From Candidatus Izemoplasmatales bacterium (GTDB taxonomy: Bacteria > Bacillota_I > Bacilli_A > Izemoplasmatales > Hujiaoplasmataceae), in NCBI GenBank assembly GCA_028691335.1, contig JAQUZK010000113.1, positions 1 through 5,202 of the forward strand: a stretch of 5,202 nucleotides of DNA. The letters run 5' to 3'. A program made the translations under genes and the position numbers. Position 1 is the stretch's first letter, and each line of letters starts with the position of its first letter. Below are positions 1-5,202 of this stretch, one piece after another. Below the pieces are notes generated by a model. The model was not told where the DNA came from, searched no databases, and worked only from the letters and a program-made list of their open reading frames with translations.

Positions 1-1
1 A

Positions 2-301
2 ATCTATTTAATTCTAGGTCTTGGGATATTGGGTGTTCTAGCAGGTTTCATGTTTATTTATTTTAATAAAGATGAAGATGATAAATGTCATCGAATTATC
101 TTTTCAGTAATAATCTTGCAAATAATTGTATCTTTAGTGCTTACTCCACTTTGGGTTGTAATTGTATATAGTAACGCTACTTTTTTACCCCAATTACCTT
201 TAAGAATTGTAAAAACTCCTTTAGAGGTATTTGTGTATTCTATTTTGTTAATCAGGTTGATGAAAGTATTTAATAACTATAAAACTAATATCACAAACTA
301 A
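2..301 (+). CDS. Partial membrane protein, probable folate-family ECF transporter S component (C-terminal part)
   Basis: The reading frame is open to the left window edge, so the start lies outside; 99 residues up to a TAA stop are visible. Hydrophobic segments lie at about residues 1-21, 32-57 and 74-90 of the visible part. The first two are separated by a short charged loop (NKDEDDKCHR). After the second comes a polar stretch with LPQLPLRIVKTPLE leading into the last helix. This arrangement, with a TPLW-type end to one helix and then a Pro/Arg/Lys motif before the final helix, resembles the C-terminus of FolT-type substrate-binding subunits of energy-coupling factor transporters. These membrane proteins capture a vitamin and work with a shared EcfT/EcfA module. 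The family match is from memory and only the tail is visible, so substrate and even family are provisional. A TTG at 29 is not a convincing start, because the hydrophobic frame continues upstream of it. A terminator follows directly. Confidence 0.55.
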   Translation: MYLILGLGILGVLAGFMFIYFNKDEDDKCHRIIFSVIILQIIVSLVLTPLWVVIVYSNATFLPQLPLRIVKTPLEVFVYSILLIRLMKVFNNYKTNITN

Positions 302-317
302 TAAAACACAAATAAAT

Positions 318-348
318 AAGCTAAGATTTATCAAGTCTTAGCTTTTTT
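318..348 (+). terminator. Rho-independent terminator of the upstream plus-strand gene
   Basis: A 9-bp perfect stem (AAGCTAAGA at 318-326, TCTTAGCTT at 336-344) closes a 9-nt loop and runs into a T tract (343-348). It begins 16 bp after the stop of the partial membrane protein, which it should terminate. Confidence 0.85.
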
Positions 349-352
349 CTAT

Positions 353-381
353 AAAAAAGCCAAGTATTTTTTACTTGGCTT
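353..381 (-). terminator. Rho-independent terminator of the minus-strand GH13 gene
   Basis: A 10-bp perfect stem (357-366 with 372-381; arms AAGCCAAGTA and TACTTGGCTT) closes a 5-nt loop. On the minus strand it is followed by a T tract (the A run at 353-358), while the plus-strand side has no T run. It therefore works for the leftward gene, whose stop is 9 bp away. It sits 4 bp from the oppositely oriented plus-strand terminator. Confidence 0.87.
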
Positions 382-390
382 GTATAATTA

Positions 391-2466
391 TTAAAATTCA
401 ATGATTTTCACTTCTCCAGCTCCTAATTGAAAATAAATCTTTCCATCAGGTGAGAAATCATGGTAATCTCTACCAAACTCATAAGTTGAGTAAAGTAACT
501 TTCCGAAATTGTTATAATTGTTTGCTTTTTCTCTTAGTTTATGCAAATCTGAATGACAATGAATATCGCTGTATACATTGGAATTAGCTACAACTAGTAA
601 GCATTTACCAGTATTTTTATTAAAGTAAGATACTCCGATTGCTGGTGAGTCAAACTCATTGAAGTATAATGGCTCGTAGCAAGCTAAGTCAGTTATTTGT
701 TCTAGCCAAGAATTACGAATGTTTTTAACTCCGTCTAGATGATCTGCAAGTTCCCATCGATCATGGTTTAGGTAATGGATTGCGTATTTATCAAATAAAG
801 CTAATTTACCATAGAACAAATCATTTGCTGGTAATTTGAACTTATCATCATTAGTGCAGTCTATACCGGTGTTCATCGGTTGAATTTCATATACTTCTTG
901 GCCGCTATTGATAAAAGGAACAAGATTTGGCAACATCATGTTTAATACAGTAGTCATTCTCGCTAGAGTACGACCGCCATCTCTGCCTGCGATTCTCGCA
1001 GTATCATGGGTTTCGCTGCACGCAAACATTGGTAATGCAATTTCTGGAGCGCCATAGATGAACTTGTGTAGTTTCTTTTCCCAGATTCTTGGTTCCATCC
1101 AAAAACCATTGCCAATAATTATATTGTATCCAGCTTTTTTAGCTTTTTCTGCGTTGTCAGGATTTAATTCTTCGGCTATAAAGGCGAAATCTTTATCAAC
1201 TTTTCTAGCTTCGGTTAGGATTAAATGCAATAAGTCTTGTGGAAGAGCGTGTCCCATATCAATTCTAGCGCCATCAATTCCATAAGTTTTTTGATAGTAT
1301 GGAATAATGTTTTTTAAAGTATCCCATAGTTCAATATTAGGCTTATCACCTGGAAACAAGTTGCTTTTGATTGTGTCAAATAATATATATGGAGGTGTGT
1401 TATTTTTTTCTAGGTACTTCCTTGTTTCTTTAGGATGATCTAAAAACATTCTAAAGAATGTAACATCTGTCCAAGGTGGTTGAACATCATTAATATGGTC
1501 CGAAAAGGCAGGAGCGATTTTAAGGTTAAAATGCTTTTCGATATCTTCAATTATGTCTTTTGAATCTTTTTTTATTTTTGAATATAAATCAGGGTCTTGT
1601 GTTTTTGGGTCAAATTGGAACATATTAATATGTCTTTTAACATCTTCGCAAGCGTAGACTTCTTGCATATATTTAGGCTCTGGAGAGATGGTGTTTTCAA
1701 GACTTTTAACGAAAGGAACCCTGAAGTTTTTTGATTCATCAGCTTTAATCCAATAAAACCAATCTGGATGTTCTTTTATAAGGTCGTTTTCCACGGCATT
1801 GGTTCTTGGAATAATATCGATAACTACTCTCATATCGATCATGTGGCAGGCTTCAACTAAAGCTTGAAACTCTTCTTCTAAGCTCATTAAGTCTCCTGTC
1901 ATTTCTTCTTTTAGATTAGGATCTAATTCAAAGAAACTAGCCACTCCATACGGAGAACCTAGTTCGCCTTTCTTGTCTTTTAGTGAAAATCTAGAAATTG
2001 GTAATAAATATAGAGTATCGACTCCCATTTTCTTCAATAGCGGAAGTAATGCTAGCATCTTAACAAAAGTTCCAGTTTCTTTTAGGTTATCAAAGTTATT
2101 GATATCTAATGAGAATGAACGGTCATGATCCCAAGCAGAACTAGTTCTAATCATCGTGGAGTACAATACTGATTTTCTGACCCAGTCTCCACCTTGTTCA
2201 TCTTTTGAAAGTTTTCTTCCTTTTACTTGGGATAATGACTTTAAGTAGTCTTTGTTTTTAAGTTTATTTGGTAGGATATATTGATCAATGACGCTTGAAA
2301 AAAAACGGTAAGGATTAACCAATAATTCATGACTTGGTAATTTCTTCATTTCTTGGCCTTGATAATCCCAAGCATTCCATAAATCGGGAATAGCGTAATT
2401 TATATTGCCTTTACCTATTTTTCTCAATAAAATATTTCTTAGTTTTTCTATTTTTGAAATTGGCAT
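391..2466 (-). CDS. GH13 alpha-amylase-superfamily enzyme, maltosyltransferase (Thermotoga MTase) type
   Basis: This 691-residue protein has no signal peptide or membrane segment, so it is probably cytoplasmic. The GH13 motifs are present: region I VVIDIIPRTN (D217), region II GARIDMGHALP (R401, presumed nucleophile D403), region III IAEEL (presumed acid/base E432) and region IV SETHDTARI (H487, presumed stabiliser D488). The catalytic triad is thus intact. Region I lacks the usual NH ending (N223 is followed by Ala). From memory, long blocks match T. maritima maltosyltransferase (MmtA, about 640 residues): FVKMLALLP near 134, EHPDWFYWIK at 232-241, NDVQPPWTDVTF near 326, YGIDGARIDMGHALP at 395-409, and SGQE...QPMN at 521-532. 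That enzyme moves maltosyl units between alpha-1,4-glucans. The last 90 or so residues look like the usual C-terminal beta domain, ending LGAGEVKIIEF. The start is fixed by a strong GAGGTGAT ribosome site. The gene is divergent from gpmI and shares its control region. The GH13 assignment is secure; true maltosyl transfer, rather than hydrolysis or another glucanotransferase activity, is inferred. Confidence 0.85.
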   Translation of the reverse strand: MPISKIEKLRNILLRKIGKGNINYAIPDLWNAWDYQGQEMKKLPSHELLVNPYRFFSSVIDQYILPNKLKNKDYLKSLSQVKGRKLSKDEQGGDWVRKSVLYSTMIRTSSAWDHDRSFSLDINNFDNLKETGTFVKMLALLPLLKKMGVDTLYLLPISRFSLKDKKGELGSPYGVASFFELDPNLKEEMTGDLMSLEEEFQALVEACHMIDMRVVIDIIPRTNAVENDLIKEHPDWFYWIKADESKNFRVPFVKSLENTISPEPKYMQEVYACEDVKRHINMFQFDPKTQDPDLYSKIKKDSKDIIEDIEKHFNLKIAPAFSDHINDVQPPWTDVTFFRMFLDHPKETRKYLEKNNTPPYILFDTIKSNLFPGDKPNIELWDTLKNIIPYYQKTYGIDGARIDMGHALPQDLLHLILTEARKVDKDFAFIAEELNPDNAEKAKKAGYNIIIGNGFWMEPRIWEKKLHKFIYGAPEIALPMFACSETHDTARIAGRDGGRTLARMTTVLNMMLPNLVPFINSGQEVYEIQPMNTGIDCTNDDKFKLPANDLFYGKLALFDKYAIHYLNHDRWELADHLDGVKNIRNSWLEQITDLACYEPLYFNEFDSPAIGVSYFNKNTGKCLLVVANSNVYSDIHCHSDLHKLREKANNYNNFGKLLYSTYEFGRDYHDFSPDGKIYFQLGAGEVKIIEF

Positions 2467-2469
2467 TTT

Positions 2470-2477
2470 ATCACCTC
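2470..2477 (-). promoter_or_regulatory. Ribosome binding site of the GH13 gene
   Basis: The minus strand reads GAGGTGAT, followed by three A residues and then ATG. This is an 8-base match to the 16S anti-Shine-Dalgarno sequence and fixes the start codon at 2466. Confidence 0.85.
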
Positions 2478-2494
2478 GATTATATTATATCAAA

Positions 2495-2523
2495 ATTATA
2501 TTAATAAATATTCATATTTTTAA
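2495..2523 (-). promoter_or_regulatory. Probable promoter of the GH13 gene
   Basis: On the minus strand there is a perfect TATAAT at 2500-2495 and a weak -35 (TTAAAA, 2523-2518) with a 17-bp spacer. Transcription would start near 2488, giving a leader of about 21 nt. A second TATAAT at 2489-2484 is also possible, but it has no reasonable -35 and would start transcription inside the ribosome site. The region is so AT-rich that -10 matches arise easily by chance. Confidence 0.5.
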
Positions 2524-2569
2524 AACATGTAAGTGTTTACAATACACATCATATACCTTTTAAAAATAT
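2514..2569. repeat. 12-bp perfect inverted repeat spanning both divergent -35 regions
   Basis: ATATTTTTAAAA at 2514-2525 is the exact reverse complement of TTTTAAAAATAT at 2558-2569, with 32 bp between the arms. Each arm carries the putative -35 of the promoter pointing away from it, so the two divergent promoters begin with the same sequence. The cre-like operator lies between the arms. The arms are pure A/T, so chance similarity cannot be excluded. Confidence 0.6.
2528..2541. promoter_or_regulatory. Cre-like / LacI-GalR family operator
   Basis: TGTAAGTGTTTACA has 5-bp inverted arms (TGTAA, TTACA) around a central GTGT. It fits the Bacillus catabolite-responsive element consensus (TGWAARCGYTWNCW) at all positions except the central C, which is T here. 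It lies in the divergent region 4 bp upstream of the -35 of the GH13 promoter and 16 bp upstream of the gpmI -35. This suits a CcpA- or MalR-like LacI-family regulator acting on one or both genes. The lost central CpG makes it an imperfect site, and the regulator's identity is unknown. Confidence 0.5.
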
Positions 2570-2586
2570 CGAAAATATAGTATAAT
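2558..2586 (+). promoter_or_regulatory. Probable promoter of the gpmI operon
   Basis: A perfect TATAAT at 2581-2586 follows a weak TTTTAA at 2558-2563 with a 17-bp spacer. The expected start near 2593 gives a leader of about 26 nt before the gpmI start, with room only for the ribosome site. It probably drives gpmI, the membrane protein gene and eno, because I see no terminator between them. Confidence 0.6.
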
Positions 2587-2618
2587 AACACTGTTAAAAT
2601 AAACTGAGGTGAGCAATT

Positions 2619-4133
2619 ATGAAAAAGCCAGTAGTATTAATTATTATGGATGGGATCGGTATGACAGATAGCGGCCCAGGAAATGCTTATAGTCTTGCGA
2701 AAAAACCTAATTTAGATAATTTCTTTAAGACTTATCCGAACACTTTGTTAGAAGCTTCTGGAGAAGCTGTTGGATTACCAGAAGGCCAAATGGGTAATTC
2801 TGAAGTTGGACATATGAATATAGGTGCTGGTAGAGTAGTTTATCAGTCTTTAACTAGGGTTAATAAAGCGGCGAAAGAAAGAGTGTTTAAGACTAATCAT
2901 GCTTATCTAGCAGCTTTTAAAAACACTATGAAACATAACTCGAAGTTACACCTTTTTGGATTGTTATCTGATGGAGGGGTTCATTCTCATATCTTACATA
3001 TTAAAGAGATGTTAAAAACCGCAAAAGATGTAGGTGTAGAAACCACATATGTACATGCGTTTTTAGATGGTAGAGATGTGGGTCCACAATCTGCGGTTGA
3101 TTATATTGATGACTTAGAAAGTTATATGAAAGAAATTAATTACGGTAAAATAGCTACTGTTTCAGGAAGATATTACGCAATGGATAGAGATAAAAATTGG
3201 GAAAGAATCCAAAAAGCGTATGATGTGATGAGTTTTGGTAAGGGTGATAAGTTTGATTCAGCTAGAGATGGTGTACTTGCATCTTATCAAGCTGGAGTAA
3301 ACGATGAGTTTGTTATACCTTTCTTGGTTGATGAGAAAGGTTTAATAAAAGATAATGACTCAATTATATTTATGAATTTTAGACCAGATAGAGCTATTCA
3401 AATTTCAACTGCTTATTCTAATCCGAAAGTATTGACTTCTCTTAACACTGAAAACGGCCCTAAAAACATCACATTTGTTTCTACAATGAAATATGCTGAT
3501 TCTGTAAGTGGAGAAATTGCTTTTGAATTAAATGATTTAACTGATATGTTTGGTGATTATATCTCTGAACAAGGATTACATCAATTAAGAATAGCAGAGA
3601 CTGAAAAATACGCACATGTGACATTTTTCTTTGATGGTGGAGTTGATAAGAATATCTTAAACGCTAAGAGAGTTTTAATTCCTTCACCGAAAGTTCCTAC
3701 CTACGATTTAAAGCCAGAAATGAGCGCTTATGAAATAACAGAAGCGGTTATTAAAGAGTTAGATTCTAGAGTTCATGATGTGGTCATCTTGAATTTCGCA
3801 AACGGTGATATGGTTGGTCATACTGGGGTTATTCCAGCTGCCATTAAGGCAGTAGAAGCGGTTGATGATTGTGTTGGAAAAGTAGTGGAAAAAGTATTAG
3901 AGGTTGGCGGTGTTGCTTTATTGACGGCAGATCATGGTAATTGTGAAAAAATGATTGCGGAAGACGGTTCGATTTTTACTGCACACACAACAAACCTTGT
4001 TCCTTTTATTGTGACTGATAAGAATGTTAAATTAAGACAAATGGGAACTTTAGGAGATATAGCGCCTACAATGTTAAAAATACTTGACTTAGAAAAACCA
4101 AGTGCTATGACGGGAGTATCGATAATTGAATAG
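2619..4133 (+). CDS. gpmI: 2,3-bisphosphoglycerate-independent phosphoglycerate mutase
   Basis: Cytoplasmic glycolytic enzyme interconverting 3- and 2-phosphoglycerate through a phosphoserine intermediate, using two metal ions (usually Mn2+). At 504 residues it is close to the usual length of about 510. The phosphatase-like domain is split around an inserted phosphotransferase domain, as in the family. Expected metal and catalytic residues are all visible: D11 (MDGIG), S61 in GNSEVGH (phosphorylated serine), D397 and H401 (NGDMVGH), D438 and H439 (TADHGN) and H456 (AHTTNLVP). Substrate-binding candidates are H122 (GGVHSH), R152 and D153 (GRD), R184 and R190 (SGRYYAMDRD), R255 and R258 (FRPDR) and K330 (ETEKYAH). 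The ATG is preceded by TGAGGTGA (2605-2612) with a 6-nt gap. It leads an operon: its TAG stop lies inside the start region of the next gene, and eno, the next glycolytic step, follows. It is unrelated to the cofactor-dependent mutase GpmA. Confidence 0.97.
   Translation: MKKPVVLIIMDGIGMTDSGPGNAYSLAKKPNLDNFFKTYPNTLLEASGEAVGLPEGQMGNSEVGHMNIGAGRVVYQSLTRVNKAAKERVFKTNHAYLAAFKNTMKHNSKLHLFGLLSDGGVHSHILHIKEMLKTAKDVGVETTYVHAFLDGRDVGPQSAVDYIDDLESYMKEINYGKIATVSGRYYAMDRDKNWERIQKAYDVMSFGKGDKFDSARDGVLASYQAGVNDEFVIPFLVDEKGLIKDNDSIIFMNFRPDRAIQISTAYSNPKVLTSLNTENGPKNITFVSTMKYADSVSGEIAFELNDLTDMFGDYISEQGLHQLRIAETEKYAHVTFFFDGGVDKNILNAKRVLIPSPKVPTYDLKPEMSAYEITEAVIKELDSRVHDVVILNFANGDMVGHTGVIPAAIKAVEAVDDCVGKVVEKVLEVGGVALLTADHGNCEKMIAEDGSIFTAHTTNLVPFIVTDKNVKLRQMGTLGDIAPTMLKILDLEKPSAMTGVSIIE
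4112..4116 (+). promoter_or_regulatory. Ribosome binding site supporting a TTG start inside the gpmI end
   Basis: GGGAG lies within the last gpmI codons, 9 nt before TTG at 4126. An in-frame TAA (4123-4125) directly precedes that TTG, so the downstream gene cannot start earlier. The next TTG, at 4147, has no comparable site. Confidence 0.6.
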
Positions 4134-4590
4134 ATTTGATACAAGTTTGAAATATCTTAAACTAAAAGATTTGCTTTATGTTATACTTTATGGTGGAGTG
4201 TTATCGATTTTAATTGGAGTTTTAATTGGTTTTATAGATTACTATCTTCAAACACAATTACCAGTTAGTTTTGCAGGTATATTATTCTTTTTGAGTAGTA
4301 TGCAAATAGGGAAAATGGTCAGACGACAATATGAGTTTCCACATATTGTATATATTGTAATTACAGGTTTTTTCATGGTAATTCAAGCGTTTATAATTTT
4401 CTTTTTTCCTACATTATATCTAACTGTTTTGATTAATGATATGCCTTCATTATTCTTTAGTGGTAGTTTATATCTTTATATTTTGGAATCGTTTATAGGA
4501 AGCTTGTTTTTAAGTTTTAACATTAATGCATGGTTAACATTATTAGTATTTGTTATTGGAGTATATTTAGGAGTTAAACAAACTTATTAA
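4126..4590 (+). CDS. Small multi-spanning membrane protein of unknown function, coupled to gpmI
   Basis: This 154-residue protein is not one I recognise. It starts at TTG, overlaps the gpmI stop by 8 nt, and ends 30 bp before eno. It is therefore probably translated by coupling to gpmI and made from the same transcript as two glycolytic enzymes. A short charged N-terminus (MNRFDTSLKYLKLKD) precedes hydrophobic segments at about 16-38, 46-62, 73-99, 109-131 and 135-150, giving four or five membrane helices. A positive stretch (GKMVRRQYE, 62-70) follows the second segment and is probably cytoplasmic. No catalytic motif, metal-binding cluster, signal peptidase site or transporter signature is visible. 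It is too long and has too many helices for SecG, which often sits near eno in Firmicutes. The open frame, the ribosome site and the tight spacing support a real gene. Confidence 0.8.
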   Translation: MNRFDTSLKYLKLKDLLYVILYGGVLSILIGVLIGFIDYYLQTQLPVSFAGILFFLSSMQIGKMVRRQYEFPHIVYIVITGFFMVIQAFIIFFFPTLYLTVLINDMPSLFFSGSLYLYILESFIGSLFLSFNINAWLTLLVFVIGVYLGVKQTY

Positions 4591-4620
4591 ATAAAAATAT
4601 AAGAAAAAGGAGTGGATTTT

Positions 4621-5202
4621 ATGCCAAATATTAGCAACATTTATGCAAGAGAAGTATTAGATTCAAGAGGGAACCCAACTGTAGAGGTAGAAGTTTTTAC
4701 AGAATCAGGTGCTTTCGGTCGTGCAATAGTTCCAAGTGGAGCTTCAACAGGTGAACATGAAGCAATTGAATTAAGAGACGGAGATAAATCAAGATATCTT
4801 GGAAAAGGTGTATTACAAGCAGTTAAAAACGTTAATGAAGTAATCGCACCTAACCTAATCGGCTTTGACGTTACATTCCAAACATCAATTGATAAGATTA
4901 TGTTAGAATTAGACGGAACACCTAATAAATCTAAATTAGGAGCTAACGCAATACTTGGAGTTTCAATGGCAGTTGCTAGAGCAGCAGCTGAATTTGTAGG
5001 ATTGCCTTTATATTTATATTTAGGTGGATTCAACGCAAAACAACTACCAACACCAATGATGAACATTATCAACGGGGGATCACACGCTGATAATAACGTG
5101 GATTTCCAAGAATTCATGATTATGCCAGTAGGTGCTAAAAGTTTTAGAGAAGCTTTAAGAATGGGCGCTGAAGTATTCCATAACTTAAAGAAAGTTTTAT
5201 CA
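4621..5202 (+). CDS. eno: Enolase (phosphopyruvate hydratase), N-terminal part
   Basis: Enolase converts 2-phosphoglycerate to phosphoenolpyruvate in the cytoplasm, using Mg2+, and takes the product of GpmI. The first 194 codons are present and the frame runs off the right edge; the family is usually about 430 residues. The N-terminal enolase domain is clear: REVLDSRGNPTVEVEV (10-25), the mobile substrate-covering loop SGASTGEHEA (39-48, S42), and KLGANAILGVSMAVARAAA (105-123). The start of the barrel domain follows with PMMNIINGGSHADNNVD (145-161, H155) and FQEFMIMP (E164), positions known in the family to contact substrate. The catalytic lysine and most metal ligands lie outside the window. 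The ATG follows AAGGAGTG (4607-4614) with a 6-nt gap. With only 30 bp after the preceding gene and no terminator there, it is probably in the gpmI operon. Asparagine codons favour AAC (10 of 14) more than in gpmI, as expected for a highly expressed gene. Confidence 0.98.
   Translation, partial: MPNISNIYAREVLDSRGNPTVEVEVFTESGAFGRAIVPSGASTGEHEAIELRDGDKSRYLGKGVLQAVKNVNEVIAPNLIGFDVTFQTSIDKIMLELDGTPNKSKLGANAILGVSMAVARAAAEFVGLPLYLYLGGFNAKQLPTPMMNIINGGSHADNNVDFQEFMIMPVGAKSFREALRMGAEVFHNLKKVLS

Noticed and set aside
1058..1285. Plus-strand open frame of 75 codons inside the GH13 gene
   Set aside because: It lies antisense to the conserved catalytic region of the GH13 enzyme and has no ribosome site or recognisable product; it is a shadow frame.
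2467..2618. Riboswitch or leader RNA in the divergent region
   Set aside because: The predicted leaders are only about 20-26 nt and no stable hairpin or known aptamer motif is visible.
3932..4144. Minus-strand open frame opposite the end of gpmI
   Set aside because: It is the reverse of the conserved TADHG to C-terminal segment of GpmI and has no independent support.
4126..4590. SecG as the identity of the small membrane protein near eno
   Set aside because: SecG is about 75 residues with two helices; this protein has 154 residues and four or five helices, and shows no SecG-like sequence.
4574..4603. Possible separate eno promoter (TTAAAC and TATAAG)
   Set aside because: The -35 is poor, the spacer is 18 bp, and transcription would begin inside the eno ribosome site. 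AT-rich chance similarity is more likely.
4641..5117. Minus-strand 158-codon open frame opposite eno
   Set aside because: It is the mirror of a strongly conserved enolase segment. Long antisense frames are common opposite biased codons, and no ribosome site or family match is visible.
1..5202. CRISPR array, tRNA or rRNA gene, insertion sequence, or prophage or defence genes
   Set aside because: I saw no repeat-spacer pattern, cloverleaf or rRNA sequence, transposase motif or terminal repeats. The region reads as ordinary core chromosome.
1..5202. Mycoplasma genetic code with TGA as tryptophan
   Set aside because: The long genes read through with TGG for tryptophan and end at TAA or TAG, with conserved length and motifs; no in-frame TGA is needed.

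Overview
The window is AT-rich, chromosome-like DNA from a low-GC Gram-positive lineage. Ribosome binding sites are strong and of GAGGTGA / AAGGAGTG type, terminators are rho-independent, and the core glycolytic enzymes GpmI and enolase are encoded side by side. Every tryptophan I checked uses TGG, and all genes read cleanly with TGA as a stop, so the mycoplasma code (TGA = Trp) is not in use. This fits an Acholeplasma- or Izemoplasma-like tenericute or another low-GC Firmicute. That placement is inference from composition and gene content, not from a search.

Layout from left to right: (1) the 3' end of a plus-strand membrane protein that resembles the C-terminal part of a folate-family ECF transporter S component; (2) a short convergent intergenic region with two back-to-back terminators, one for each strand; (3) a long minus-strand gene for a cytoplasmic GH13 enzyme, best matched from memory to the maltosyltransferase of Thermotoga maritima; (4) a 152-bp divergent control region with two outward promoters, a 12-bp perfect inverted repeat carrying both -35 regions, and a LacI/GalR-family (cre-like) operator between them; (5) a plus-strand run of gpmI, a small multi-spanning membrane protein of unknown function whose TTG start overlaps the gpmI stop, and the first 194 codons of eno, which is cut by the window end.

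Together, the right half encodes the two consecutive lower-glycolysis steps from 3-phosphoglycerate to phosphoenolpyruvate, with an unrecognised membrane protein in the middle of the operon. The divergent GH13 gene would remodel intracellular maltodextrins or glycogen-type glucans. The shared control region suggests that glucan handling and lower glycolysis answer to the same sugar-responsive regulator. The genes themselves are mostly familiar. The points most worth a second look are the maltosyltransferase-type enzyme, the symmetrical divergent promoter with its operator, and the embedded membrane protein.
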